A DNA stretch of 64,000 bases, from assembly GCA_964566055.1 (NCBI GenBank), contig CAZMHI010000012.1:18163-82162 (forward strand), written 5' to 3'. The notes under the pieces are model-generated. The model saw nothing but the letters and a program-made list of their open reading frames with translations, had not been told where the DNA came from and searched no databases. Source of the DNA: TMED23 sp964566055 (GTDB lineage Bacteria > Pseudomonadota > Alphaproteobacteria > Rhodospirillales > UBA2165). The position numbers were made by a program, and so were the translations under genes. Below, one piece after another: positions 26,068 through 34,204 of the stretch; position 1 is the stretch's first letter; each line of letters begins with the position of its first letter.

Positions 26068-26543
26068 TAGCGGGGTGCTTTCAATTGAAGGTTAAATCGA
26101 GTTATCCCAGGACGCTCCTACTATATATATAATATATATTAAATAGGTGATTGTTGTTGTTGTAACCTGAATCCAGGGGATTATTTTTTATCCTCAACTT
26201 ATCCATAAAAAAAGCCCCAAATTTTCTCAAAGAATTTATAGTGGGATTAAAACCGGATAAGCTATGGATAAATGGCACTTGAATCCAGATTTATCCAGGA
26301 TTGTCAGGAATAAGAAAATAAGCGCGAAAAATCTGTTTGGTGTGATTATCGGGGATAAGTACCAGTCAATTTTGATTGTCATTTTATTTAAGCTGATTAG
26401 GTTAGGACTATACAATTTAGATAAGCGGATATTTAGTGGGGGTTGGTTTTGAATATGTTTTTAGGAATTATTGTATTGCCTGACTTATCCGAAAATTGTC
26501 CCGATATTGCCCTAAGAACTTACGCACAGATTTAGCTGAAAAA
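26068..26543. other. oriC: candidate chromosomal replication origin (oriC)
   Basis: The gene-free stretch between hemE and ppsR is AT-rich and packed with DnaA-box-like TTATCC cores on both strands: TTATCCCAG 26102, TTATCCTCA 26188, TTATCCATA 26199, TTATCCAGG 26291 and TTATCCGAA 26485 on plus; TTATCCGGT 26252-26260, TTATCCATA 26263-26271 and TTATCCCCG 26350-26358 on minus. Three of them miss TTATCCACA by one or two bases. A nearly pure A/T block (26121-26143) could be the unwinding element. Two GANTC methylation sites (26169 and 26281) lie inside. The position beside hemE is the origin position in Caulobacter. A 62-codon ORF across it is not convincing. Confidence 0.75.
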
Positions 26544-27362
26544 ATGTCTGAATTTCATCTTTATTTGATTTCCGATGCGACCGGTGAAACAGTTGAATCT
26601 GTGGCGCGGGCCTGCCTCGTGCAGTTTGAGCACACCGAACCGGTTGAGCATATTTGGAATCTGGTGCGTTCCCAGCGCCAAATCGAAGATGTCATTGCCG
26701 ACATTGAGGAGCGGCCGGGTTTTGTCCTTTATACGCTGGTAAATACCGAAATTATTGCCCAATTGCAGGCAGCCTGCCGGCGCCTCAAAGTGCCGTGCAT
26801 TTCTGTACTGCAACCCATTATGTCGGCCTTTGGCAATTATCTGGATGAAGAAGGCCACGCTCAGCCGGGTCTCCAGCATACGTTGGATGATGAGTATTAC
26901 GGTCGTATTGCAGCGATGGATTTTGCCCTGACCCATGATGATGGCCAGGCGACTTGGAATCTCGAAGAGGCGGATGTGGTTGTTTTAGGGGTGTCCCGAA
27001 CTTCAAAAACACCGACCTGTATTTATCTTGCCAATCGCGGCATCAAGGCCGCCAACATACCGATTGTATTCGGCCACGATTTGCCCGAAGAAGTGTTTAA
27101 GCTCGATAAACCCTATGTTGTTGGTCTCATCAGAGATACGCGCACGCTCATCCAGGTCCGCCGCAACCGGCTTCGCATGTTATCTGAAAGTGATGAAACA
27201 ACCTATGCAGATCCGGACCAGGTGGCGGAAGAAGTTAACTATGCGAGCCGATTGTTTGCCCGGGAAAAGTGGCCGGTAATTGATGTTACCCGGCGTTCGA
27301 TTGAAGAAACTGCTGCGGCTATCATTCAGATGCGCACGCAATATGTGGAGCAAAACTCCTGA
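26544..27362 (+). CDS. ppsR: pyruvate, phosphate dikinase regulatory protein (PSRP, DUF299)
   Basis: From the ATG at 26544 the product has 272 residues; the longer frame adds 16 residues that overlap the origin and lack conservation. It begins FHLYLISDATGETVESVARA, the canonical DUF299 start, and has the ADP-binding loop GVSRTSKTPTCIYLANRG. The family is a bifunctional Ser/Thr kinase and phosphorylase that switches pyruvate phosphate dikinase or PEP synthase off and on. It is the first gene rightward of the origin and its stop overlaps the proposed maf start. Confidence 0.93.
   Translation: MSEFHLYLISDATGETVESVARACLVQFEHTEPVEHIWNLVRSQRQIEDVIADIEERPGFVLYTLVNTEIIAQLQAACRRLKVPCISVLQPIMSAFGNYLDEEGHAQPGLQHTLDDEYYGRIAAMDFALTHDDGQATWNLEEADVVVLGVSRTSKTPTCIYLANRGIKAANIPIVFGHDLPEEVFKLDKPYVVGLIRDTRTLIQVRRNRLRMLSESDETTYADPDQVAEEVNYASRLFAREKWPVIDVTRRSIEETAAAIIQMRTQYVEQNS
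27347..27350 (+). promoter_or_regulatory. Shine-Dalgarno GGAG that sets the maf start at CTG
   Basis: GGAG at 27347-27350 lies 8 bases before a CTG at 27359 that overlaps the ppsR stop as CTGA. No ATG, GTG or TTG is in frame between the ppsR end and codon 20 of maf, while conserved Maf residues are encoded upstream of that ATG. Confidence 0.55.
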
Positions 27363-27961
27363 CAACAAAATCGCAAAATATTATCCTGGCGTCGGCCAGT
27401 AAAGTCCGGGCTCAAATGCTGAGCAATGCCGGATTATCGTTCAGCGTCGAAGTGTCTCGCGTCGATGAGGACGCCATTAAAAATGCCGGTGCTGTTAAAT
27501 CCGTCGAGCAGATTGCCGAAGAGTTGGCGATTGCCAAAGCGCAAAAAGTCTCAGCTGACCATCCAGAGGCATTGGTGATCGGTGCCGATCAAATTCTTGA
27601 ATGTGAGGGAAAGCTATTCGATAAGCCGGAAGGCCGGGCGGGCGGGGTTTCTCATTTGCAAAGTTTCAGCGGCAAACTGCACCGGCTGATCACGGCGGCA
27701 GCGGTGGTCCAGAATGGTCAGGTATTATGGCAGACAACAGATGATGTGCGTTTGACCATGCGCGATCTCAGCGATGACTTTATCGAACATTACTTAGATC
27801 AAGCGGGTGAGGAGGTGCTGGCTTCCGTTGGCGCCTACCGGCTGGAAGACATTGGCGCGCAACTCTTTACCCGCGTTGAAGGTGATTATTTTACTGTGCT
27901 TGGTCTGCCATTATTGCCATTGCTGGGTTTCCTGCGGGAGCAGGGGATGCTTAAGTCATGA
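27359..27961 (+). CDS. Maf-like nucleotide pyrophosphatase, probable CTG start
   Basis: Maf proteins hydrolyse non-canonical or modified nucleoside triphosphates (dTTP/UTP, or m7GTP in the YceF branch). The conserved N-terminal motif IILASASKVRAQML is encoded at 27380-27421, so the ATG at 27416 is too late. Starting at the CTG at 27359 gives 200 residues, the normal length. Other family features are present: VIGADQILECEGKLFDKP and YLDQAGEEVLASVGAYRLEDIGAQL. It overlaps ppsR at its start and aroE at its end (ATGA), which fits a tightly coupled operon. Confidence 0.88.
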   Translation: MTTKSQNIILASASKVRAQMLSNAGLSFSVEVSRVDEDAIKNAGAVKSVEQIAEELAIAKAQKVSADHPEALVIGADQILECEGKLFDKPEGRAGGVSHLQSFSGKLHRLITAAAVVQNGQVLWQTTDDVRLTMRDLSDDFIEHYLDQAGEEVLASVGAYRLEDIGAQLFTRVEGDYFTVLGLPLLPLLGFLREQGMLKS

Positions 27962-28800
27962 GCGAGGGGGTGTTAAAAGCGGGCGTTATCGGCTGGCCAA
28001 TAGATCATTCTTTGTCACCGCATCTGCATCGGTTTTGGCTGCAAGAATATAATATCGATGGTGTCTATGAGCCCTTTGCCGTTGAGCCGGAAAATCTCGC
28101 CGCCTATTTGCGCAGCCTTGCCGAGCAAGGACGGCTCGGCAGCAATGTTACCTTGCCTCATAAAGAAGCAACTTTGATGCTTGTTGATGACGCGGATGAT
28201 CAAGCGCGTAAAATAGGCGCTGTTAATACCGTGGTGGTTCAAAAGGATGGGTCGTTGCACGGCAGTAACACGGATGCCTATGGATTTTTGGAGAATCTAA
28301 AGGACCATCAACCGCACTGGCAGGCGGGCGCTGGACCAGCTGTTGTACTCGGCGCTGGTGGGGCCGCGCGGGCAATTTTAGTTGCCCTGCAAGAAGCCGG
28401 CGCGCCTGAGATCAGACTGCTCAATAGAACCAAAGCCCGCGCTGAAGAACTAGCCAATGATCTGGGCGGAACGATTAAAGTGGCTGACTGGGACAACCGC
28501 GCTGGAGCTTTAGCCGATGCCGCAACGCTGGTTAATACCACCAGCCTGGGTATGAAAGGTCAACCGGAACTGGAAATTGATCTGGCAAATTTACCTGAAA
28601 CAGCGCTGGTAACTGATATCGTTTATACGCCGCTTGAAACCGATCTTTTGAAAAACGCCAAAGCGCGCGGTAATCCGACAGTTGATGGTCTGGGAATGCT
28701 ATTACATCAAGCCCGGCCCGGCTTTGCCGCCTGGTTTGGTATCGAGCCGGAAGTTTCGGGTGAGCTCCGCAACCATATTATAAGCGTGATGACGAGCTGA
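27958..28800 (+). CDS. aroE: shikimate dehydrogenase (NADP+)
   Basis: The 280-residue protein reduces 3-dehydroshikimate to shikimate in aromatic amino-acid synthesis. It begins AGVIGWPIDHSLSPHLHRFWL (substrate Ser pair), and continues with SNVTLPHKEATLML containing the catalytic Lys, GSNTDAYGFLENL with the catalytic Asp, the NADP loop VVLGAGGAARAILVAL, and GLGMLLHQARPGFAAWFG. It sits in the maf-aroE-coaE-dnaQ order typical of the class. Confidence 0.97.
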   Translation: MSEGVLKAGVIGWPIDHSLSPHLHRFWLQEYNIDGVYEPFAVEPENLAAYLRSLAEQGRLGSNVTLPHKEATLMLVDDADDQARKIGAVNTVVVQKDGSLHGSNTDAYGFLENLKDHQPHWQAGAGPAVVLGAGGAARAILVALQEAGAPEIRLLNRTKARAEELANDLGGTIKVADWDNRAGALADAATLVNTTSLGMKGQPELEIDLANLPETALVTDIVYTPLETDLLKNAKARGNPTVDGLGMLLHQARPGFAAWFGIEPEVSGELRNHIISVMTS

Positions 28801-29423
28801 TGTATATTATTGGTCTTACAGGGTCGATCGGTATGGGCAAAACAACGGCGGCCAACGCTTTCCGGCATTTCGGCGTACCGGTTTATGATGCCGATGCAGC
28901 CGTGCATCAACTCACCGGCCCCGGCGGTAAAGCTGTTGCTGCAGTCGATGAAGCATTTCCGGGCGTGGTTAAAAACAATGCAGTGGATCGTCAATTACTC
29001 GGGCCAAAGGTGTTCGATGATAAAGCAGCCTTAAAAAAGCTCGAAGATATCCTGCATCCGCTGGTGCGCCAAATTCAGCTTGAGTTTTTACGCCAAGCCG
29101 CCAAGCGCCACGAAAAGCTGGCGGTGCTTGATGTGCCGCTCTTGTTTGAGGTTGGCAGCGATCAGCTCTGTGATGCCATTGCTGTGGTGACGGCGCCCGC
29201 ATACTTGCAGCGCATTCGCGTGCTATCCCGCCCCGGCATGACGGAAGAACGGCTGGCCCAGGTGCTGGCGAGCCAAATGCCGGATGCGGAAAAAAGAAAA
29301 CTGGCTGATTTTCTTATTCTAACTAGCTTGGGTAAAAACTTCAGCCTATTATGCATCCGTAACATCATTGAAATCTGTAAAAAACGGGCCGGTCATAAAT
29401 GGCCACCCAGAATAAAATTGTGA
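28800..29423 (+). CDS. coaE: dephospho-CoA kinase
   Basis: The 207-residue protein phosphorylates dephospho-CoA, the last step of CoA synthesis. The P-loop is IIGLTGSIGMGKTTAANAFR and the substrate-binding DADAAVHQLTGPGG and DVPLLFEVGSDQLCDAIAVV are intact. The last about 30 residues (FSLLCIRNIIEICKKRAGHK) are less usual but within family variation. It starts in the aroE stop (TGATG). Confidence 0.95.
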   Translation: MYIIGLTGSIGMGKTTAANAFRHFGVPVYDADAAVHQLTGPGGKAVAAVDEAFPGVVKNNAVDRQLLGPKVFDDKAALKKLEDILHPLVRQIQLEFLRQAAKRHEKLAVLDVPLLFEVGSDQLCDAIAVVTAPAYLQRIRVLSRPGMTEERLAQVLASQMPDAEKRKLADFLILTSLGKNFSLLCIRNIIEICKKRAGHKWPPRIKL

Positions 29424-29451
29424 TTAAAACCGTAAAGGCGCGATAATTTTT

Positions 29452-30120
29452 ATGCGTGAAATTGTTCTCGATACTGAAACCACCGGCTTTCGTCAAAATG
29501 ATGGTGACCGCATTGTTGAAATTGGCTGTCTGGAGCTGGTCAATCATGTCGCTACCGGCAACACCTATCATCAATATATTAACCCCGAACGGGACATGCC
29601 CGATGAAGCCTTCGGTGTGCATGGGCTAAGCGAGGAGTTTCTCAGCGACTTTCCGGTCATGGCGGATGTCATGGAAGCTTTTATTGAATTTATCGGAGAT
29701 GCGCCGCTGGTTATTCATAACGCAGAGTTTGATATGCGCTTCATCAATGCCGAACTCGGTCATTTGGGACAAGAGCCGCTGCCGATGTCGCGCTCCATAG
29801 ATACGGTGCGGATGGCGCGTGAAAAATTTCCGGGTGCGCCGGCAAGTCTCGATGCGCTCTGCCGCCGTTTCAGTATCGACAATTCAAATCGAACTCTGCA
29901 CGGCGCGCTTCTCGACGCAGAGTTATTGGCCGAGGTATACCTTGAACTTATCGGCGGCCGGCAGACGGATTTGGCCTTAGCGCAAGAAAAAGCGGGTGAA
30001 TCGTTGACGGCTGGCGAAACGCAGCGCCGCGATCCACGCCCCCATGCCGCAAGTGCTGCCGAAAAAGCAGCTCACGCGGCATTTCTGGAGAAAATCAAAG
30101 ACCCGCTCTGGACGAGTTAA
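29452..30120 (+). CDS. dnaQ: DNA polymerase III subunit epsilon (3'-5' proofreading exonuclease)
   Basis: The 222-residue protein has the DEDDh exonuclease motifs in order: EIVLDTETTGF (ExoI), VIHNAEFDMRFIN (ExoII), and RTLHGALLDAELLAEVYLEL (ExoIII with His and Asp). The C-terminal about 40 residues, Ala/Glu/Arg-rich, are the usual region that contacts the polymerase. Its stop overlaps the end of secB on the other strand by four bases. Confidence 0.96.
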   Translation: MREIVLDTETTGFRQNDGDRIVEIGCLELVNHVATGNTYHQYINPERDMPDEAFGVHGLSEEFLSDFPVMADVMEAFIEFIGDAPLVIHNAEFDMRFINAELGHLGQEPLPMSRSIDTVRMAREKFPGAPASLDALCRRFSIDNSNRTLHGALLDAELLAEVYLELIGGRQTDLALAQEKAGESLTAGETQRRDPRPHAASAAEKAAHAAFLEKIKDPLWTS

Positions 30121-30680
30121 GCGTCGGCGCTTTCTCCGCCAGCCTCTGCTTCGGCTTGCGCCTGAGCGACACGCTGTTGATATAATGAGGCAAAATCGAT
30201 TGGTGACAGCATCAGGGGTGCAAAACCGCCGTCACCAGTGGTATCGGCCATAATCCGGCGCAGGAAGGGGAATAGAATCAACGGACATTCGATTAATAAT
30301 ACCGGGCCGAGATGCTCCGGCGGCACATTGATCGAGAACAGTCCGGCATAGGAGAGCTCACAAATATAGGCAAGTTCCTCTTTGACTTTGGCTTCGGCCC
30401 TGACTTTCAGCACAACTTCAAATAAATTATCGCCCTTACCCTCACCCTGCACGTCGATATCGACCTGAATATTCGGCATTTCACTTTGCAGCAGATTGAA
30501 AATTTCCGGCGTATTTGGGGCTTCAAAAGAAAAATCTTTAATATATTGGCCGTTTATGACCAGCGCCGGCTGCTCCTGGGCCTCCCCATCGGCTCCATTT
30601 CCGCCTCCACCTTGGCCTTCTTCCGGTTCAGGCGTAAAGCGTTCTTCGGGGACCGGGTTTTCGTTGTCTTCGTCTGCCAT
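30117..30680 (-). CDS. secB: protein-export chaperone SecB
   Basis: The 187-residue protein holds precursors unfolded for SecA. The core matches SecB: VINGQYIKDFSFEAPNTPEIF, DIDVQGEGKGDNLFEVVLKVRAEAKV, AYICELSYAGLFSI, and ECPLILFPFLRRIMADTTGDGGFAPLMLSPIDFASLY. An acidic, Gly/Pro-rich N-terminal extension of about 35 residues and an Ala/Glu tail make it longer than the E. coli protein (155 residues). Its stop overlaps dnaQ. Confidence 0.96.
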   Translation of the reverse strand: MADEDNENPVPEERFTPEPEEGQGGGGNGADGEAQEQPALVINGQYIKDFSFEAPNTPEIFNLLQSEMPNIQVDIDVQGEGKGDNLFEVVLKVRAEAKVKEELAYICELSYAGLFSINVPPEHLGPVLLIECPLILFPFLRRIMADTTGDGGFAPLMLSPIDFASLYQQRVAQAQAEAEAGGESADA

Positions 30681-30693
30681 TTAATAAATTCCT

Positions 30694-31197
30694 TTATTCA
30701 ATACGTTTTGTATTATCATCATTATCATTCGTTTCTGAGGCCTGAACTTCTTCAAATTCACCATCTATGATGGAGCCGTCCATTTCAGCGCCAGCGGTAT
30801 CATTCATTCCATTGCCGCTCGTATAAACATGTATACCGCCTCGTGCAACCAGGACGGCGCCGACCGTCCGTTTTATCAAGCTGCGGAAGGGCGGAAAAAA
30901 TAATAAAAAGCCAACACCATCGGTAACAAATCCAGGTGTTAACAAAAAAGCACCGGCGACCAAAAGACAAAGCCCATCAAACACTTCGGCCATTGGAAAA
31001 CGGCCCTGGTTTAAATGTTCCTGGGCGCGAAACAGGGTTGCCAGACCTTGGGTGCGCAGCAACCAGGTACCAATCGCAGCGGTGATAAATATAGCCGCCA
31101 GAGTCGGCCATAGGCCAATATGATCACCGACAGCGATAAATACGGCAATTTCGATGATCGGGATGCCGACAAAAAGGAAAAAAATTATGTAACCCAT
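30694..31197 (-). CDS. fxsA: FxsA family membrane protein
   Basis: The 167-residue protein has the FxsA core: YIIFFLFVGIPIIEIAVFIA, GLWPTLAAIFITAAIGTWLLRTQG and LLVAGAFLLTPGFVTDGVGF, about three to four membrane segments. Overexpression of E. coli FxsA relieves F exclusion of phage T7; the normal role is unknown. The C-terminal about 45 residues are hydrophilic, acidic and variable. It lies just upstream of secB and divergent from tim44, from which a 264-base AT-rich gap separates it. Confidence 0.9.
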   Translation of the reverse strand: MGYIIFFLFVGIPIIEIAVFIAVGDHIGLWPTLAAIFITAAIGTWLLRTQGLATLFRAQEHLNQGRFPMAEVFDGLCLLVAGAFLLTPGFVTDGVGFLLFFPPFRSLIKRTVGAVLVARGGIHVYTSGNGMNDTAGAEMDGSIIDGEFEEVQASETNDNDDNTKRIE

Positions 31198-31461
31198 AAA
31201 AAATCTTTAGCTCGAATTTCAAAATCTTGATCAAAATAGCGCCAATTTATGTCCAAATTAATTCTTGGCCACTTGTGATTCACTGATAAACAGCCTATTT
31301 AATCTAACAGATGTTAATGTAAAGGTGTTGCATAAGTCTTTAACTAAGCTGTGACTGGACCAATGCAAGTCTAAAGGCTAAGTTAGAGTGTATATTTTAC
31401 CCTTGGGACTAAAAGAGCAGAAAATTCAACGCTGCTCCAGAATTTCTATCGAGAAAAGATT

Positions 31462-32160
31462 ATGGGCGAAGGCTTCCAATTTATAGATATTATTTTGTTC
31501 GCAATGATCGCGGCGTTTTTGATCTTGCGGCTGCGTTCCGTTTTAGGGCGCCATAAAGATTCCGGCGATCCGCAGCAGCGCAATCAACACGACCCCTTTC
31601 AGCCCGATCCAGCCCAAGAAAATGGCGACAATGTTATAGCCTTGCCGGATCATGGACCGGCTGTGGATGATGAAGAAGAACCGGAAGAGGAACCAAAGCC
31701 GGAAACGCCACTCGATATCGGATTGGCGCAAATTAAAGCAGCTTCGCCTGATTTCGATCGCACGGAATTTCTTGTGGGTGCACGTACCGCGTTCGAAATG
31801 ATTATTCAGGCTTTTGCCGAAGGCGACACGGATTTGCTGAATTCTCTCTTGAGCGATGAAGTTTACAATAACTTCTTATCCGCTATCCGCAGCCGCGAAG
31901 CAGAAAATCAAACCCTCGAAAATACATTGGTGCGGATTGTTAATGCAGAGATGCTGGAAGCCTATTTGGAAGACAGCTCTGCAAATGTCACGGTTAAGAT
32001 TATTTCAGAGCAAGTCAATGTTACCCGCGATGTTGAAGGTGAAGTCGTTGACGGCGATGCTGATCATATTTCCGAGGTTACCGACATCTGGACTTTTGCC
32101 CGCGACACTAAATCGCGCGATCCAAACTGGCTGTTGGTTGCCACCCGCAGTCTCGACTAA
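31462..32160 (+). CDS. Tim44/TimA family membrane-anchored protein
   Basis: The 232-residue protein has an N-terminal membrane anchor (IDIILFAMIAAFLILRLRSVLG), an acidic Pro-rich linker (EEPEEEPKPETPLD), and a Tim44-like C-terminal domain from about residue 95: FDRTEFLVGARTAFEMIIQAFAEGDTDLLNSLLS. The family shares the domain with mitochondrial Tim44; in Caulobacter the homologue TipA/TimA is membrane associated with an unsettled role. It is directly upstream of mltA, 7 bases apart, the conserved order in Alphaproteobacteria. Confidence 0.9.
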   Translation: MGEGFQFIDIILFAMIAAFLILRLRSVLGRHKDSGDPQQRNQHDPFQPDPAQENGDNVIALPDHGPAVDDEEEPEEEPKPETPLDIGLAQIKAASPDFDRTEFLVGARTAFEMIIQAFAEGDTDLLNSLLSDEVYNNFLSAIRSREAENQTLENTLVRIVNAEMLEAYLEDSSANVTVKIISEQVNVTRDVEGEVVDGDADHISEVTDIWTFARDTKSRDPNWLLVATRSLD

Positions 32161-32167
32161 CGGCTGA

Positions 32168-33358
32168 ATGTCGTTCCCGCCCGCTAAATTTCTTGTTCTA
32201 TGTGTTTTTTTTGTACTCACCGCGTGCAGCCAATTTGACACGCCTCGGGGAACGGTTAAGCCGGCCGCCCCGGCTTTGGGCCTGATCCCCCTCCATTATG
32301 CGCAAGTGCCGGATTGGCAGCGGGATAACCACGCTCAAAGTTTCGGCGCTTTTTTACGCTCCTGCACAAAGATATCCCGGCAACCGGGCAACCGGCAGCT
32401 CGGCAAGGATGGTTTTGCCGGCCGGATCAGCAATTGGCTGCAAATTTGCCGCGCGGCATCGGAGTTTGGCGCTAGAATTTCACAAGATAATGCGCGGCGC
32501 TTTTTTGAAAGCTGGTTTGAAGCCTATCGTTTAACCGATAATGGAAATCCAAATGGTCTCATCACCGGTTATTACGAACCCGAATTGAGAGGTTCCCGGC
32601 GGCCTTCGAGAAAATATCACGTCGCCCTTTATCGCCGCCCGCCCGATCTGGTATCGGCCAATCTCGGGCAATTCAGGAAAGACTGGAAAGGCCGTGAAGT
32701 AGCGGGAAGGGTGAATAAAGGCCGTCTCGTGCCCTATGCCAATCGCGCCAGCATCACCCGGGGGGCGCTTAAAGGCCAAGGCCTGGAATTGCTTTGGGTT
32801 GATAATGCCATTGATGCTTTTTTCCTGCATATTCAGGGCTCGGGCCGCGTTGTCTTGGATACAGGCGAAGTCGTGCGGGTCGGCTATGCCGGGCGCAACG
32901 GCCAGCCCTATTTCGCCATTGGCCGGGATCTGGTGAAATCCGGCGCGATCTCTAAGGAAAATATCTCGCTGCAAACGATCCGGGCCTGGCTTGAACGCAA
33001 TCCCAGCCGGGCGGCCGCCCTAATGAATAAAAATAAATCCTTTGTTTTTTTCCGGGAACTTAAAGGCCAGGATGGCCCCATCGGCGCCCAGGGCGTGGCC
33101 CTGACGCCCGGCCGCAGCCTCGCCGTTGACCGCAAATATCTGCCGATGGGCGCTCCCATTTGGCTGACGACCAGTGATCCGCTGAGCGGTCGTCCCATCC
33201 GGCGTTTGATGATCGCCCAGGATACGGGCGGCGCCATTACCGGCCCAGTGCGGGGAGATTTTTTCTGGGGTGCCGGCAATCAAGCGCGGGAGGCCGCCGG
33301 GCGCATGAAGCAGCAGGGCCAGCTTTATATTCTCCTGCCGCGCTCAATTAGGCGCTAA
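32168..33358 (+). CDS. mltA: membrane-bound lytic murein transglycosylase A
   Basis: The 396-residue protein has a lipoprotein signal (FFVLTACSQFD, Cys near residue 20). The MltA domain includes GLITGYYEPELRGSRR, and the 3D domain at the C-terminus gives VDRKYLPMGAPIWL and LMIAQDTGGAITGPVRGDFFWGAGNQAREAAGRM with the catalytic Asp in the QDTGGAI stretch. It cleaves peptidoglycan glycan strands leaving 1,6-anhydroMurNAc. It should be anchored to the outer membrane. Confidence 0.96.
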   Translation: MSFPPAKFLVLCVFFVLTACSQFDTPRGTVKPAAPALGLIPLHYAQVPDWQRDNHAQSFGAFLRSCTKISRQPGNRQLGKDGFAGRISNWLQICRAASEFGARISQDNARRFFESWFEAYRLTDNGNPNGLITGYYEPELRGSRRPSRKYHVALYRRPPDLVSANLGQFRKDWKGREVAGRVNKGRLVPYANRASITRGALKGQGLELLWVDNAIDAFFLHIQGSGRVVLDTGEVVRVGYAGRNGQPYFAIGRDLVKSGAISKENISLQTIRAWLERNPSRAAALMNKNKSFVFFRELKGQDGPIGAQGVALTPGRSLAVDRKYLPMGAPIWLTTSDPLSGRPIRRLMIAQDTGGAITGPVRGDFFWGAGNQAREAAGRMKQQGQLYILLPRSIRR

Positions 33359-33397
33359 TAACTTTACTTTATTTCAGTTAATCGGCATTTTGTCTGG

Positions 33398-34204
33398 ATG
33401 ACCGTTTCTGCTCCAAATTCCGGCCCGAAGGTCGGCCTTTTCGTTACTTGTCTGGTTGATCTGATGCGGCCCAGCATCGGCTTTGCTGCGATAAAACTCT
33501 TGGAAGATGCCGGTTGTCAGATTGAGGTGCCGGAAAGCCAAACCTGCTGCGGCCAGCCCGCCTATAATTCCGGTGATCGCAGCAACGCCAAGGATATTGC
33601 CCGGCTAGTTGTCGATGCTTTCGAAGCGTTTGATTATGTGGTCGCCCCTTCGGGCTCCTGCGCTGGTATGATCAAAGATCATTATCCGAAATTATTCGCT
33701 GATGATCTTGAGATGACGCCCCGGGTATTTAATCTGGCGCAAAAAACCCACGAGCTCACGTCGTTTTTGATCGATGTTATGAACGTCGAAGACTTAGATG
33801 CCAAACTTGAGCAGAAAATCACCTATCATGATTCCTGCGCGGGCTTGCGCGAGCTTGGGGTTAAAGCTCAACCGCGCCAGCTTTTGGCGCAAGTAGAGGG
33901 CGCTGAATTGCAAGAATATGAAGGAGCTGAAACCTGCTGCGGTTTTGGCGGCACCTTCTGTGTCAAATACTCAGATATCTCCGATCACATGGTTGGCAAA
34001 AGTGTTGAGGCCCTCGCAGCGACAGACGCCGAGATGGTGTTGGGTGGCGATCTTGGTTGCCTGATGAATATTCAGGGTAAGCTCAGCCGCCTTAAAGATG
34101 AGGGCAAAGAATCAAATTTGAAAGTTCGCCATGTTGCTGAGGTACTGGCCGGCATGACGGACAATCCGCCGATTGGTGAGCCTGCCGGAAAAGATAATGG
34201 TTGA
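33398..34204 (+). CDS. lutA: L-lactate dehydrogenase complex protein LutA/LldE
   Basis: The 268-residue protein has two CCG domains: VPESQTCCGQPAYNSGDRSN and ETCCGFGGTFCVKYSDISDHM, the cysteine-rich repeats of heterodisulfide reductase type. With LutB and LutC it forms an iron-sulfur, FAD-independent L-lactate oxidising complex that feeds electrons to the respiratory chain. The stop overlaps the lutB start (ATGGTTGA arrangement). Confidence 0.95.
   Translation: MTVSAPNSGPKVGLFVTCLVDLMRPSIGFAAIKLLEDAGCQIEVPESQTCCGQPAYNSGDRSNAKDIARLVVDAFEAFDYVVAPSGSCAGMIKDHYPKLFADDLEMTPRVFNLAQKTHELTSFLIDVMNVEDLDAKLEQKITYHDSCAGLRELGVKAQPRQLLAQVEGAELQEYEGAETCCGFGGTFCVKYSDISDHMVGKSVEALAATDAEMVLGGDLGCLMNIQGKLSRLKDEGKESNLKVRHVAEVLAGMTDNPPIGEPAGKDNG

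Noticed and set aside
26264..26452. 62-codon plus-strand ORF in the hemE-ppsR gap
   Set aside because: It lies across several DnaA-box-like sites in AT-rich DNA, has no ribosome site and no recognisable motif, so I treat it as a chance frame in the origin.
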